Part shown: positions 25,701-39,600 of the stretch, piece after piece | Numbering within the stretch: position 1 is the first letter of the stretch | Layout of the letters: each line of letters opens with the position of its first letter | Assembly: GCA_014773175.1 (NCBI GenBank) | Contig: VXCM01000483.1 | Location: forward strand, 105,097-169,096 | Source of the DNA: Lucifuga dentata | Lineage: Eukaryota > Chordata > Actinopteri > Ophidiiformes > Bythitidae | Reading direction: 5' to 3' | DNA: 64,000 nucleotides | Translations under genes and position numbers: made by a program | The notes under the pieces: model-generated | What the model saw: only the letters and a program-made list of their open reading frames with translations | Database searches by the model: none | Told to the model about the DNA's origin: nothing

Positions 25701-28700
25701 GAAAATTATAGACGGGGCAGAGTGTTCATGGAAACAAAAGACTGATTGAGGGCTGATGTACTGCACTCTCAGGGGTAAATCACACTGCTATCATGGGTCA
25801 GAGAACAGGAAGAAACATTCAAGTGTGAGAGGAAATTTTCTTTAAAGCCAAAGGTGTGTTTGACCATGTCTGATGTGATAAGTTTAGTACTGCTGAAAGG
25901 GTTTGAGAGGAAACGTATGAAGTATTACATGTTTTGAAGAAAAGGAAAAAAAAACAAAAAAAAAAAAAAANAAAAAAAAAAAAAACACAAGCATACCTGC
26001 ATACACACATACAGAGTTGCATAAATACACAGTATACAGTACTTGACCACAGTGGAGTCAACAGTTTATATGTACGTGTTAATGTCACCTGTGCAGAATG
26101 CATTACTGATATGGTTTTGTAAAAAATACTTTCAACAATCTCAACTCATCATGGCTTGATCTGAGTATGAGGCAAAATTAAAGGGGAAATATTATACAGA
26201 TTTTCTCTTAATTTTCATTTAAGAGTCTATTGTGAAAATTTTGTAAAGCTTTAATGTAAAAAAAAACCAAACCAAAACAAAACAAAACAAAAAAAAAAAA
26301 ACACTCAATCCACCTCTATTCTCCCTTACTGCAGTGTGCTGACTGAGTGAAAACATGCCATTTTAGGTACCGTCTCTTTAGGGCTCCTGGAATTCTGCTC
26401 TGTTCTGATTGGCCAGCTGTGTCAGCCCCAAGCCAGACCGCAGCAAAAACTGATGCATGCCAAATATGTGGGTGTGTCTAACCAGATGTGTAAATTCAAA
26501 CATGTCACACAGTTGATGTTAACATGTTTTGGACGTAAAGGACTAATCAAAAACGAAGCTTCTGGGTGGTTCAGGAGTTATGAGTTTAGCTTACTAAATG
26601 CATTACTTTTGGTGCAAACCTAAAGTTTTGAAACTTAGACAATGCTCAGCACATCCCTACTGTAGGCCTCTCACTTCTTCACTTCACTTCTTCCTGTTCA
26701 CAACTTAACTGTGAAGTCAGTAAATACTAACTTTAGCCAGACAATAGTTTGATAGTTGTCTATGCAAAAACGACGGTGAACATAACTTCTGTATGTAAAA
26801 AAAAATGGAGACTTTGCTCCCTCTAAATAAAAATCAGTTCAACACTAAAAATAAACCGTCACTGACTGGAGAGCACAGAGTAACCTTCCAGGGAAGCACT
26901 CAGCCATCTTCTTCTATTTGGGCTTGTCTATAGCTTACAGGACAGAACTGTGCAACTGTCAGTGGACCCATGTAAGGAGATGTTAAGTCACCCTAAATTA
27001 TCAGGGTGGGTGTTAAGGTGCTGTTTTTAGACATGAGGTCAAATATCATGTCCAGATTCTCCACATTTTCCAAGAATCAAATCACTTTTGCTGGCTAAAA
27101 TCTGACAATTGTGAGCAGTTAATGCAAACTCTAACACACACATGCACGCACGCACGCACACGCACGCACGCATGCACACACACACACACAACACACAGCT
27201 TCGAGTACCTGTTTGAAGAGCTGCAGGTTGACAGCCATGGACAGGAAGTTCCTCATGGTGCTGGAGCGATGGTTCACAAAGCTCTCCTCACAGAATGTGA
27301 TTGGCTCCCCCTGAGGTGCCACAGAGATATTAGTGGCAAATATTAATTTAAGCAATTAAGATTAATTCATTTTTGACTCAATATTCTTTTCCCCAATCTG
27401 TTTTTCATCAGGTATGTTTAGTTCAGAAATAATAAAGTCTTTTAAGACACATTACTGTTTAGAGTCTGATTCATGGAGTTTAAATTGCATGAACTATTCA
27501 ATTGATGAACTATTGCATCATGTGTCTTCATTAGTGAAAAAAGATGAGAAAAGAAAATGAGTCTAAAAAACAGACAGGAAAGAAAGGGAAAGGGAGAAAA
27601 AGAAAGAGGAAGATTGTTTCAAATAAAACAGTCCACTTTTCAAACATTCCCCCTGGCAGAGTGCAACGCAGCTCCTCTGGACCAGAAAACAGTGTCCCAG
27701 TAAACTCAACAGCACATTATCACATTATTACTATTTCTTACATCATGTCTGTTGGCCTGGAAGCTACAGACACAGAGGGTGACAACAGAACCAGTGCAGG
27801 CCAATCACAAGCAGCCCCACAGTTATTTACAATTCATGTTTTCTCATCATTAACATAATTCTCACAAATTTCAGTGATGCTCTAAATTCTTCTGGTGTAA
27901 AACAATGTGCTTTGTCTCTTCCAGGCTAAGAGCACAATGTGACATATAAAAACAACTTAACAACGCTGGAGAATAACCCCATTTTCTGGGTTGGGCAGAT
28001 GATACAAATGGCCTGAATTACAACACAGGAATAATGCTCCACTTACATGACGAAATGTTTTTAAGGCGTGTTCTCTTGTTAAAGCCAAGCTGAAAGTAGT
28101 TTCAGTTGGAGCTCCAGACCATGCTGCAGCTAATAAAAGTAAACGGCGTGACGAGAATTACAACTAACCACTACAAAAAAAAAAAACTTTCAGACTGAAA
28201 TTGTGTACACATTGCTATCGAACAGAATCCTTTGGTTCACACAGGCCTGCATGGATACAAACTGCTGCTGCTGCTGGAATCTCCCAAATCTACAACTTTA
28301 CAAGCTGAAGAAAATCAGTCTTGTGTAATTTCAAGATAGAGTTCAACTTTTGAATAGGGTTCACTGGCAGCAGTGGCATGTGAAATCTGTTACAGATCAG
28401 TGGTGTGACATAATTTCAACTACAGCAAGTCTGTTTGACTGTCAGTCCTGCTTTAAATGAAATCTTGATATAGACCTATCTGCATTGCATTTCTGTATGG
28501 TGTAAATTCAAATATGTTTTTGCCCATGCTGCAATCACGCTTTTTACAAGGACCAATATACCAACAACCTAACAGCTGGAGGCTCATGGGCATAATCAGA
28601 ACGTTTGACATCCCTGCTTGTAAACAGGTATGAGATGGAGTCAACATTTACCAAGCATTCTGATATCTGATCCAGTGTGTAAACTAGAGAGTTTCTACAT

Positions 28701-30055
28701 ACAGATGTACAAATCTGTATGTATATTATTATGTCCTGTGTTCTGTCTGATGTTTCCCTCTTGGGATACTGAACATCTTCCAACCAGTTCTGCAATATGC
28801 GCAGTTTACTGCTAAAAACACCTCATCATATCGCTCTCATCTCTGCTGTTTTTTTTGGCTCTGTCTGTCTCAAAAAGGTGTCAGTCACTTTATACTACAT
28901 CCGATAAGTGTTTATTTACAAAAACCTACCTTTTGACTTGTACTGCATGTTTTAAACATGTTTTGCGCCCCTGACTTGCCCCCTCACAGTTTTTGCCTCT
29001 GGTTTTTGAACAGGTTACAAGCCTGCTTGTCAAAAACTCAAACTATCGCTGCCCTTAAATAGTACAGAGCACACAGCTTGGAATATGCACGCCCACCTAC
29101 CCATCAGTAGCAGTGAAAACTAATCTTAGCAGCTATTTCAGGTGCTTTTGCCAGACACATGCGTGCTGCTCTGAGCTGGTGAGAAGCACCTGGGGGGATG
29201 TCATTGTGAGCTGAAATTGATGACCTATGAAATGGTGTTCTAATCAGATGATTGCTTTTCAACTCGTTATCATTTTCCAGTATTGTTTCATTTACAACTC
29301 AGCAAGACTCCTAACAAGCATCCACACCCCTCCTTCTGTCAAGGCAGATGGGCCCATGAACCACAGCACAGCTCAGCTCTGTCTGAGAAGGATCTTTTCC
29401 TCAGCTCAGAAAACCAGGCAAAGTGATATTCCACAAATATCTGAATACAGGAAATTTAATCAGAATCTTCATGAAGGCAGATGTGTAGTTTGTGTGTTAA
29501 ACTATAGACTTTTATACAGACCCAGTCTAAGAGGCAATGGTGTGAGCGTGGGAGAACTGAGAAATGATTGCATGCTGTGCACATGTACACAAAGACAAAC
29601 ATACACAGTCTCAGTGCTTGTGTCAGAGGGGAGGCAGTTTGTTCTTATACTATCTGTATACAGAGAAGAGAGACAGCATCAATAATGTAGCATCTTGACT
29701 CCGGGAGTCCACAAAGTCCAATTAATCTCAAAGCCAAAGGAACAAAGGCTTCACTATTTGACAAACAGGACATGCTGTAGTTTGCTCTGCTCTGACTCAC
29801 ACTTGATAAGCAGAAAAGATCCAGAAAAGAAATGTTAGGTGAGCTTTGTAAAGGAGAATAAAACACCAAAGGTGGCTATAAGGGATCTTCAAAGGGAACG
29901 TCCGGACTCTTTTCAGCTCCTCTGACATTTCACTGTCTCAGACAGGCCCACCTTAGCTCTGTGCTCTGCCTGAAAAACTGCCTAAATCTGACGGTACTCA
30001 GTTGAAATCGCTTAAACTGAGATCACTGGTGTGTTCACCATATTGACTTAAGAAC

Positions 30056-30086
<31 letters not shown>

Positions 30087-30348
30087 CACACACATATATA
30101 CGTGTATACTGTATATATATACGTATATGTATATATACGTATATATATATCTATATATACGTATATGTATATATACGTATATATATATCTATATATACAT
30201 ATATAGATATATATATGTATATATATATCTATATATATATATATATACACATGTATATATACATATACGTATATTTATACACACACACATACACAGTATA
30301 TAATGTAGTGTGTGCACACTATATATACAATATACACTGTATATATAC

Positions 30349-30403
<55 letters not shown>

Positions 30404-30815
30404 TTTTCATGTTAGCATTTATATCAAATGCTATGTAGCCTTAATTTTCAATTCTTAATATTGCAGTATTTTATGAAAACCACAGTCTGACATTTTTGGG
30501 ACCGACATCTGTCTTACCCAGGACCAAATGTACATATAGACACATCTTGAAGCAATCAGGATGTGTTTAACCAAACTCAAAGGCTGCATGCATCTCACTC
30601 TGGGTTTGACAGAACCAAGTCTACTACAGAAATACTATTAAAAACAAGATAGAGTAAGTTTTATTGATTAATACCACTGAAGCCTTACAGGTTTATATCG
30701 GAGAGCGTCACGGTAGGATCCAAACAGAGCAGCTTGCGTTCTCACGAAGGCCCGCGCCACACCACTTCCTGTTGCTGTTGACTGCTTCTTCAGCTTGCTC
30801 TTCAAAGAGGACACC

Positions 30816-30868
<53 letters not shown>

Positions 30869-33336
30869 GAGGAGGGAAGGCAAAGATGGAGGGGTAAAAG
30901 TTAAATTATCACCTCTGAAATTGGTGGAGGAAACAGCTAGCCCATTCTGGGTGTGAAGTATCACATTTGCAGGTCATCTCAAAAAGGAAAGAAGAAGAAA
31001 GGGAAAAGCTTCAGCCTTTCCTCTGAGCTTATCTGTTGTGCTGCTGAGAGCACCTGCTGCTTTGCTAATTGAGCAGAGGATGGGGGGGTGAGAGGGAGGA
31101 GATGGGAGAAAGGAAATGGAAACTCGCATCTTTGCTCATCCTCTCTCACCCTCTNGGGAGGAGATGGGAGAAAGGAAATGGAAACTCGCATCTTTGCTCA
31201 TCCTCTCTCACCCTCTGCCATCCCCCGTATGTCTCCCCATTACCTTCCTGCTTTTTGCTTCTCCCTCCATTTCTTACTCTCCGGTTTCTTTTCCCTCCCC
31301 TGTTGGCGCTCCTGGACTCCCTCTAGAAAGGAACTCTTGACATAAAATGTCTTTAATTATTTTCCCCTCTCCTGGCTCTTTCTCTGGGACTCCAGGCGAG
31401 AGTGGAGGAGCAGCAGGCCTCAGCTTGTTTTAGGATGACAAAAGATTCACCCAGGCCACTGGGCCCTGGGGAGTCTGGGGAGGAAGTTGTCAAGAGGCTC
31501 TCCTCACCTGCTCAGCAGTAGTCTGACTCTGCTGTGGCAGAGGAAGGAGGAGGCAGGGAAAGCTGCTCGCTGTGTGGGCTGTTCCAGCTGAACACAAAAG
31601 TACAACATGTGATTGGGTTGCACTGGAGGTCTACATTATTGTCATGCAATTTGGTGTAACAGTAACATAGTTAATTTGAAAGAAAAACCTGTGATTTTAA
31701 TCCCGACCTCTTTAATTACCAAAAAAACAGGTTAACTGTAATTCCTCATGGAGCAATCTACCTTTGTTTTTTCCTTAAATACTGTATAACAACATGGAAG
31801 ACACTAATGTGGTCAAATTAATGCTTAATCTAAAGCCTAGTTCCCACAGAATGAGCCCTTGCATGCTGGCTGAAAGGACAGAAGTTGTGTCCCAATTACA
31901 AACAACTTAAACTCTAATAAATTATGTGTATCCTCAACAAAGAAAATAAACGCAGCAATTTGCTTCAAACTTTTCGCATTATGCTGAAGTTGGTAGAGTT
32001 AAATAGACCCGCTTCAGTGGAGACGCCCACATTGGCCCACAATGGGAGAGACAAACGCCTACAATGAACCGACTCACCCACATTGGAAAAGACACGCTCA
32101 CAGGAGATGAGAAACACACCCACTTCAGTAGAGGGACACTCACATTGTCCCACAATAGGGATGGACACGCCCATAGGAGAGGAGACAGTAAGACACACCC
32201 ACACCAGCAGGGACACGCCCATCAAGAGACACACCCACGTAAGGCGAGACATATCAGAAGAGACATGCCCACCCAACTCACATCACAAAGGTCTTCCTCT
32301 CTACAAGAAATGACATTTTTGATGGATATAATGAGTTATAATTGTTTATTCTGCAGCATGTATTTATTCTAGTGATGGTAAAGCTGCACAAAATTATTTT
32401 TTAGAGCGCACTAACACTGTATAAACTACAGTATGTACTAATCCTGACTTTAGAATTTGTAGTCAGCATTTATCAGAATTTAGTAAATGAGTGTTTGTAC
32501 CAATAGAAAATGATATCAGATGTGTGACAAACTGCCAACAGACGTTCATCAAGCAGTGAGTTTGAAAAGCTGCTGCCAGTTTCAAATTTTCACAATGTTC
32601 CTGGAGCTGTCTCACCACTGGACACAATTTGTTTTCCACCTGTGAAAAGCTCTTCTGTTTTATTCTGGCATTGCACTGTGGGACTAGAGTGTCCATCAAC
32701 AGCCCAAGCAAGAATCAAGCCACTTTTTTTACTCAGTTAGAATTAGCATATAGTCTGAAATTGGGACACAGCCCTAGTGACTTGCTTGTGGACACTTCAG
32801 TAGGGCAGATGCACGCTGCAGCTTTGACCAAAGCCTTCTGGTTAAAGGATGTTCTGCATAAATATAGGCTGAGAAAATGGAGTGCACCAAGGAGCACACC
32901 TGCAGAACTGATTCACATGAATAAATTAATATTTGTGATCAGAGGCCTATATACTACAGTTTATACACTTGAATATTTCAGCAGTTCATATCCTATACAT
33001 ATCCTACACTAAACAGCTGATGCCATATTTACTTTCATCTGGCTTGTCCTCATACATAAAGCAACTTTCAATTTTTAACAAAATCTATATATTCATCTTA
33101 ATAGTACCACAGTAGTATTAGAAAGGAAGAAAAGGATTAGGAGAGCTTGTTCGTACTGCTGAATGACCCCAGTCTTTATCCAATCTAAAGTTTTGATCAG
33201 GACTATTTCGATCAATTTTGGCCAAATAAAGCATGCTATGTAGTCGCAGCATTAGAGGGACCTGCGTTTGGGTGTCTGCGGTTAGCCTTTCTGTTAGCAG
33301 AGCTCATTCAGAGGACAAACAGAGAAAAAGAAAGAA

Positions 33337-33380
<44 letters not shown>

Positions 33381-36300
33381 AAACAGAGTGGCATTCGCAA
33401 ACTGGGACAAAGACAAAGTGAACAGCGTTGATTCCTCTCTCCTGGGCTTTCTCACTCTCCACTGTGTCCCTGCGCTGCCATCGCAAATGCTCCCAGGCAT
33501 CAAACATAAAGTTTATCACTGTTAAATTAACAAGTGTCATCTCCTTATTCACTCTTTGTGCTAAATGCTTTTATGTTTATGTAAAGCCTTTTCTGAAATT
33601 AATATTTCATGTTTATGTGCATTTTCACACATTTTTTCCTCCCTGCAAATCATTAAGCTGTCTTTTTTGGGGGGGGNTCAAAGCGAACACAATGTCAGTC
33701 TAAGTGGGGGAAGCATACCCCAAAGACTGTCGGAGTAAAGGGGATAGTGGAGTTTACTCTGCACACAGACTTCTGTACTACAGCTTTTGAAAGGGAGAGA
33801 GCACTGCGGTGGCAAACACTTTTTAATGAGGAGGGGACACAATCACTTGTGCTTTGTTGCTCAGTGTTAGAGGAAAATGGGTGATAAAGTGACAAATTCA
33901 AAGTTTCACGTTTATTCAAGAGTAAGATCCAGCACAATGATGAACACTCTTCTTTAGAATTATGTGTGGTAATTACATTGTCTTATAAATAACAAATATA
34001 GCAGCAGTGCATGACAAATACCAGATTTTTTTTTGCTCGGCACAGCAAAGTACAGTCCGTGATGCGTTCCATCACATATCAGACATAAGAATAAAACATA
34101 ATTGTGTGTTTAGTAATTGGATTTTGAATATGGTGCCTATGCTACAATCATCAGTTATCCCTCCACGGTAAAGGCACTGTCAAACTAATTAACTACTGCT
34201 GTTTGAGTGAAGCTAACGAGATGCGTACAGGCATCAGAGGAAGGCCAGGCTCTACAGGTGATAACCCTATTTGGCAGTGACATTTTTTAGTGTAAAGTCA
34301 CAGTAGCGGTGACGAGATCAAAGGCAGAGAGTCCCCCATTGGGTCCAATTAGAACTATAGCATTGTACAGGGAAGGAGGGGAGGCAGGAGGAGAAGTGGG
34401 AGTGGGTGGCTGGGGTAGAGGGAGGGAAAAAAAAACTGTTGAGTTATGATATTCATAATCTATGCAGAGAGGCCTTTCCAGTACAGGTCTTCTCCCCATA
34501 GCTGTGATCTTTCCAATTTACATCAAGGGAGGATAGTCAGGGATGAAAGCGGGGCATCCGAGGCGTGCAGCCCACAGAGGGCAGACATGGGGCCTCATTA
34601 AGGCCCAGGCCAGCCAGCCCCAAACAGGGTTTGAAGTGCGTCACATAAAGAGCATGGGGTCAAAGGTCAGACATAGAACAGATCTCCATTTAACTCTCCA
34701 GCTGGAGATGGTAATTAGCAGGTGCAATGATGATCCCTGCCTGACTGTAAGGGATGATACTACTGTAGGTGACACCACACATCTGTCTGTGTGTGTGTGG
34801 GCATGTGCATTTATAAAATATGTGCAGACATACACTGTCCATGTATCCATGCCGATGCATATTCACATACATAAAACCCAATAGAGGATGCAAATACTGT
34901 AAATATAGTTCATAAAGTAGTTCATAAAAGCCGACATAAGCTTTTGGAGCATTTAACAAACAAAAACTCTCCACATCTCATCATCTTTGTAAGAAATTAA
35001 GAGATGCTTCACTGTTCCAAATCTTGACCTCACAAAGTCATCATAGTGTCATGATTTTGTATTGCATCCTGACAATAAATAATACTTTTGTATGATGTCT
35101 TTCATAATCGGACCACACAACACATGAAAGCTCATCACCGCTGTTTAAACTGCTGTTAATTATCTACTCATTAACTCATACAAAAAGAAGAAGCCTGACT
35201 GACAAAATTATACTATTTAATAAATGAAAAGAAGGGTAAATGAAGACTCTGAAAATATATTTAGAATCCCTCACTATAAAACTCCCAAATAATGACCCTG
35301 AAACTTGTCTGTTGTTAAATAAATAAATAAAAAGTTGGGTTTTCTTCTCACAAAAAAATAATGTTTTGTTTAAGATTCTGTCCAGGGAAAGAAAGCCATG
35401 GGGACGTAATTAAAGAACTACAAAGAAAAAAAGCAGTTATGAAAATCTCCCGCTTTCTTTGATGTGCTGCAATCTGAACTGTACACACACACACACACAC
35501 ATCTGAATAAAGACAGATTAGCACCATATACACTCACACGCATGCACACAAACGAATGTGCACCTTTAAATCTGTAAAATCTCTCACTTATTCAATTTAA
35601 AACACATATTACATATTCTGTTAGATACATGATAGCCTACATATATAACAGCTTGCATAAAAGAACACCTACTAATTCAGCAGAATGTATTTTTGACTCA
35701 ACCTCTGTTTTAAGTAAAACGGCACAATAATGAGGATATTACTTAAATTAATATAGTCTCATATCTAATAACTGAAGACCTCTACTAACCTGATATAATG
35801 AGATGAAATAAATACATGAAAACAAAGAAAGACTAAAATAAATCCATGCTTAAAGCACACGACGAGCAATACAATTATCAGGTCGTACAGTATGCTGATG
35901 ATTCCATTGCTTAAGTATATTAGTCAGGCAAAATGGAAGAGTGGGAAAGAAGGTAGAAAAAGTGTGTCTGCGTGTGTGTGTGTTAATAGGGCTATCTTAT
36001 TGCCATGAGACTCTCCCTGGTGTGGGGTTACTTTGTCGAGCTGACCTCTCACAGCAGCTGAGCGGCTGAGTTTTGCATACATAATTAACTACAGCTAAAT
36101 GTCATCTCTCACTTCAATAACTAACGCAGTGGGTGATGCCGCTCTCCCTTTTTGACTTCTAATCCAGAGTGAACCGCCAGCAGAAAGAAGACTATGTGAA
36201 AATGAAGTGTAGTTTTGCTGTGAACAGTGAATGGAGGGTATGTATGAACAGGTCGGCGCCATTTAAAACAACGGAACCCTGCAAAACCCTGCAAAGCTCA

Positions 36301-36614
36301 ACAGTTATAAAAGACAAAATCAGACTTGGTTTAGAGGTTATTATTCTCGCCACAGAGTTTTTTTGTTGTTGTAAAACAGTATGTAACTGAGGTGGAGCAA
36401 CCACATTCCCCACCAGAGCTCCTGTCAGGAAATCATGTGAGGAGGCTTTACCGTAGATGGCACCGCCACAGCGGGACGACACGAAATGAATAACACATTG
36501 CTGTATCAAAACTGAAAATGGCTGGAAACTGATGGACAAACTTAAAAGCTGTGAGTAGCAAAAGTTTATTGCTGAACTACATCTGAGTGTCACTGATGGA
36601 ACATTCCTGGTCTA

Positions 36615-36656
<42 letters not shown>

Positions 36657-39600
36657 ATCTGCGTTTGCCTGCTGTTGGTTGCACCCCGTAGAAGATGATG
36701 ATGTAGATGTTGTTTTCTGTGAGCGTCAGAAAGTGAACGCCAAATTAAAGCCGCAATGTTTGATTAAGTGTGCCAGGTGATCTCAGGAGAGGCGCGCAGA
36801 CACAACCTCAACCCCCTCATTCATTTGTAAACCTCCAAATGCAGGCTTGAAATACAGGAAGTAGGAGTGTACGTCGTAAATTCCCCCCTTGATTGGGAAT
36901 ACAAATGATCAAATGTACGACGGCTAGGAATGTATGGGTACATGGTGTCAGCAAAGTAGCGAGCAGCAGAGAGGAGGAGAACAGAAGGAATTAGACTGTG
37001 ATGTGAGAGAGAGCATCTCAAAATAAAGATGTAAGCACCTCACCTTGAATATGTGGCACAGAAAGAATAATACATGAAAAAATTTCTCTGTTATTGGTTT
37101 GAGATCAATCACTGGGATCAAATAAAAAATCGGATCAGTCACATAGTGTTTGTTTTCAGAATTAACAGACTCCTAATTTGCTATTCTTGGATACTTATAA
37201 TGACTAGCGCGGTAAACAGTTCCACCACCCAAAATCCAATTATAATTTTATCAGCACAATCTGAATGCAGGAGAGAAAGTGTGGATTCTCAAAAACAAAT
37301 GACAATACCTTGATCTTCCTGAGAAAATGTACTAGTTTTTTTTTTTTTTAGCATTTCTTTTCAGTTTGCTTGTCAACACATTGATTTTAATGATACATGT
37401 ATAATCTGTCTGAGATTGATATGGTTTAATAACACACCAGAAAAACTAAAGTATTTAGTTTTACTTAAAGAATTTTATAATATGCCAAATGTGTCAAAAA
37501 TATACAATGTAAAAGCAACATTTTTTCTGCAATGATTTCAAAATAATGTTCTGAAATGAGTCAATAATGTGCAAAAAGAACAGCAAAAACTCAAATAAAG
37601 CAACTATTAATTTCAATAGAGGCAAACACACTGCTTAAAATAGCTATATTTTGCATTGATGACATAGGATGAACTCTCAATAAGCACAAAAGCATACAAA
37701 ATACAAAGTGCAATCATAAAATGATGTGACTGATATGAATAATTTAAAACCAGTGTCAAACCATGCCCTGTACATCGAAACCGACAAATCCAGAACAAAA
37801 ACACAATTAATAACAAACTGTTGTTACACGTTTACAAAAATGTCAAAAATAATTCTCAAAAGAATGCTGCATCCTATTTTGACCCGTTGCCAATTACTCT
37901 CTTTATTCAGATCTTTCCTCTTTTTTTTTGACAAACGGAAACGCTACTGGCATGGTAGCATTTGTAATAGTCAATAAATCTAAAATATTATGTGTGAAAT
38001 TGGGGGAAAAGGCCATTAAGAGGCGGGCACTAGTGGAGGCCAGTGTAAGGGTCCTGTCTGAAAGACGGCAGATAATTCAGGACAACTGTGAACTCTGAAC
38101 CTGCTAAAAGCACGGCCAGTGGTCAGCCGAGCTGTGTAATGTAGTCCACATGTGCTCACAGCCTGCGCCGCCATAATTAGGTGGATCTCTAAAGGTTTGC
38201 TTAAATCAATATCAGAGTGCTTTGTTTTCCNGCGCCGCCATAATTAGGTGGATCTCTAAAGGTTTGCTTAAATCAATATCAGAGTGCTTTGTTTTCCCTC
38301 TTAGTTAGACTTCAAATGTGCACAAGAATCGCCCGTGGCCTTTAATTTTTAATACATTTCTTGCTTTACAGTCATACAAAGTGATGGTGGGATTTTAAAG
38401 TGAGAATAATCACTATTTCATAGGTCTCTGCACTTCGTTTTCACACGGAATAAAGCCTGAGTGTTAAGTAGCTGGTGTATCTGTGAGAATTAGAGAGAAA
38501 TGAGGTGGTTTTATTAGGTAAGAAACAATGCGTGGCTGCTCAGCCCAGGCAGAGAAGTGCTCAGCATTCATCAACATTTCAGGCCTCTCTTTGACAAACT
38601 GCACAATGCCTCAAACGTCTCCATGTGTGTAAACACAAACATCAAATGCCATGGGCACGTCCTCATCACTAACAAGCACTAACAAGAGACCTGGAATTCC
38701 ACTCAATTAGGACCTGCTCTCTTCCTTATTAATCTACCAGCCTCGGTGAAAAGATGAGAGGAGACAGAACAAAATACAAATAGGAATAAAAGCAACATCA
38801 ACAATTTGTTACAATAAATATATTAATGCAAGTGACGTTTCCGTTTCAGGTGGAGTAATTTGACATGATATCCAAGCTATGTTCTGTCATTAGTCGGTGA
38901 AAAATGGTGAGCAGGGATCAAAGCAAAACGGCGCTGAGCTTGCCACTTAATTTATCACACGGCAAAGACAAAGGCTTTCCTCTCTGCTTCTGTCACTTTT
39001 CAAAAGCCCCAGCTCCTTTTTTATGACAAACTCAGTTTGCAATTTAATTTAGGGCTCAAGTCCCTGGGTGCCGAAAAGCAAGCAGACAGGAAGTGAGAAT
39101 GAGGAGAAGAAGGAAGTCAGACAGGCAAGGAAGCCAGAGGAGCAAAGAGCCGGTGGAAGAAACGTCCAGGCTGGCAGTAAGTACTAGGAAAGAGACAAGA
39201 AGGCAGACAGGTGTCACGAAACTCCAGCAGCCAGGCAGTAAGCAGCCAATAAGGTAGGCAAGCAGACAAACAGGCAGGGAACAGTGTAAAATGTAGGCAA
39301 AAAGCAGCATTGCAGGTAGTAAGGAGGCAGTCATGCACACAGCAGCAGGCCATGGTAGGCTGAGCAGTGCTAAATCAGGAGAACTAGAGAAGTGTGGGAG
39401 TGGAAGCAGGTCTGGAGTCTGCTGGGCAGTGGAACTGAATAATATACTGCTGGTAGGGCAGGAGCCCGGTAGGTGGTGGAATGCGAGTATATACTGTTAG
39501 CGGCGTGGATATAGTGTGTCCACAGCCACAGCGGGGCCTCAATGCCTCGCGGAGAAGCTTTAATACACTCCCCCTGAAAAACAACTAAACAAACAGATTC

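Larger units (their letters stand above)
20542..27208 (-). other. dennd1b intron (6.7 kb)
   Basis: Carries a full palindromic TTAA MITE (20929-21505), a CT run (22680-22712), a single-N duplication (23864-24008), a poly-A run with N (25945-25985) and the CA/CG-CA tract near the left exon (27135-27200). A complex block at about 22180-22440 may be conserved non-coding DNA. No extra exon found. Confidence 0.7.

Noticed and set aside
29227..29685. 152-codon open frame on the + strand
   Set aside because: Intronic and antisense to dennd1b, with no recognisable domain, no start context and ordinary intron composition.
31069..31345. Three overlapping + frames of 74-85 codons
   Set aside because: Created by the single-N duplication at 31094-31216 in purine-rich intron sequence.
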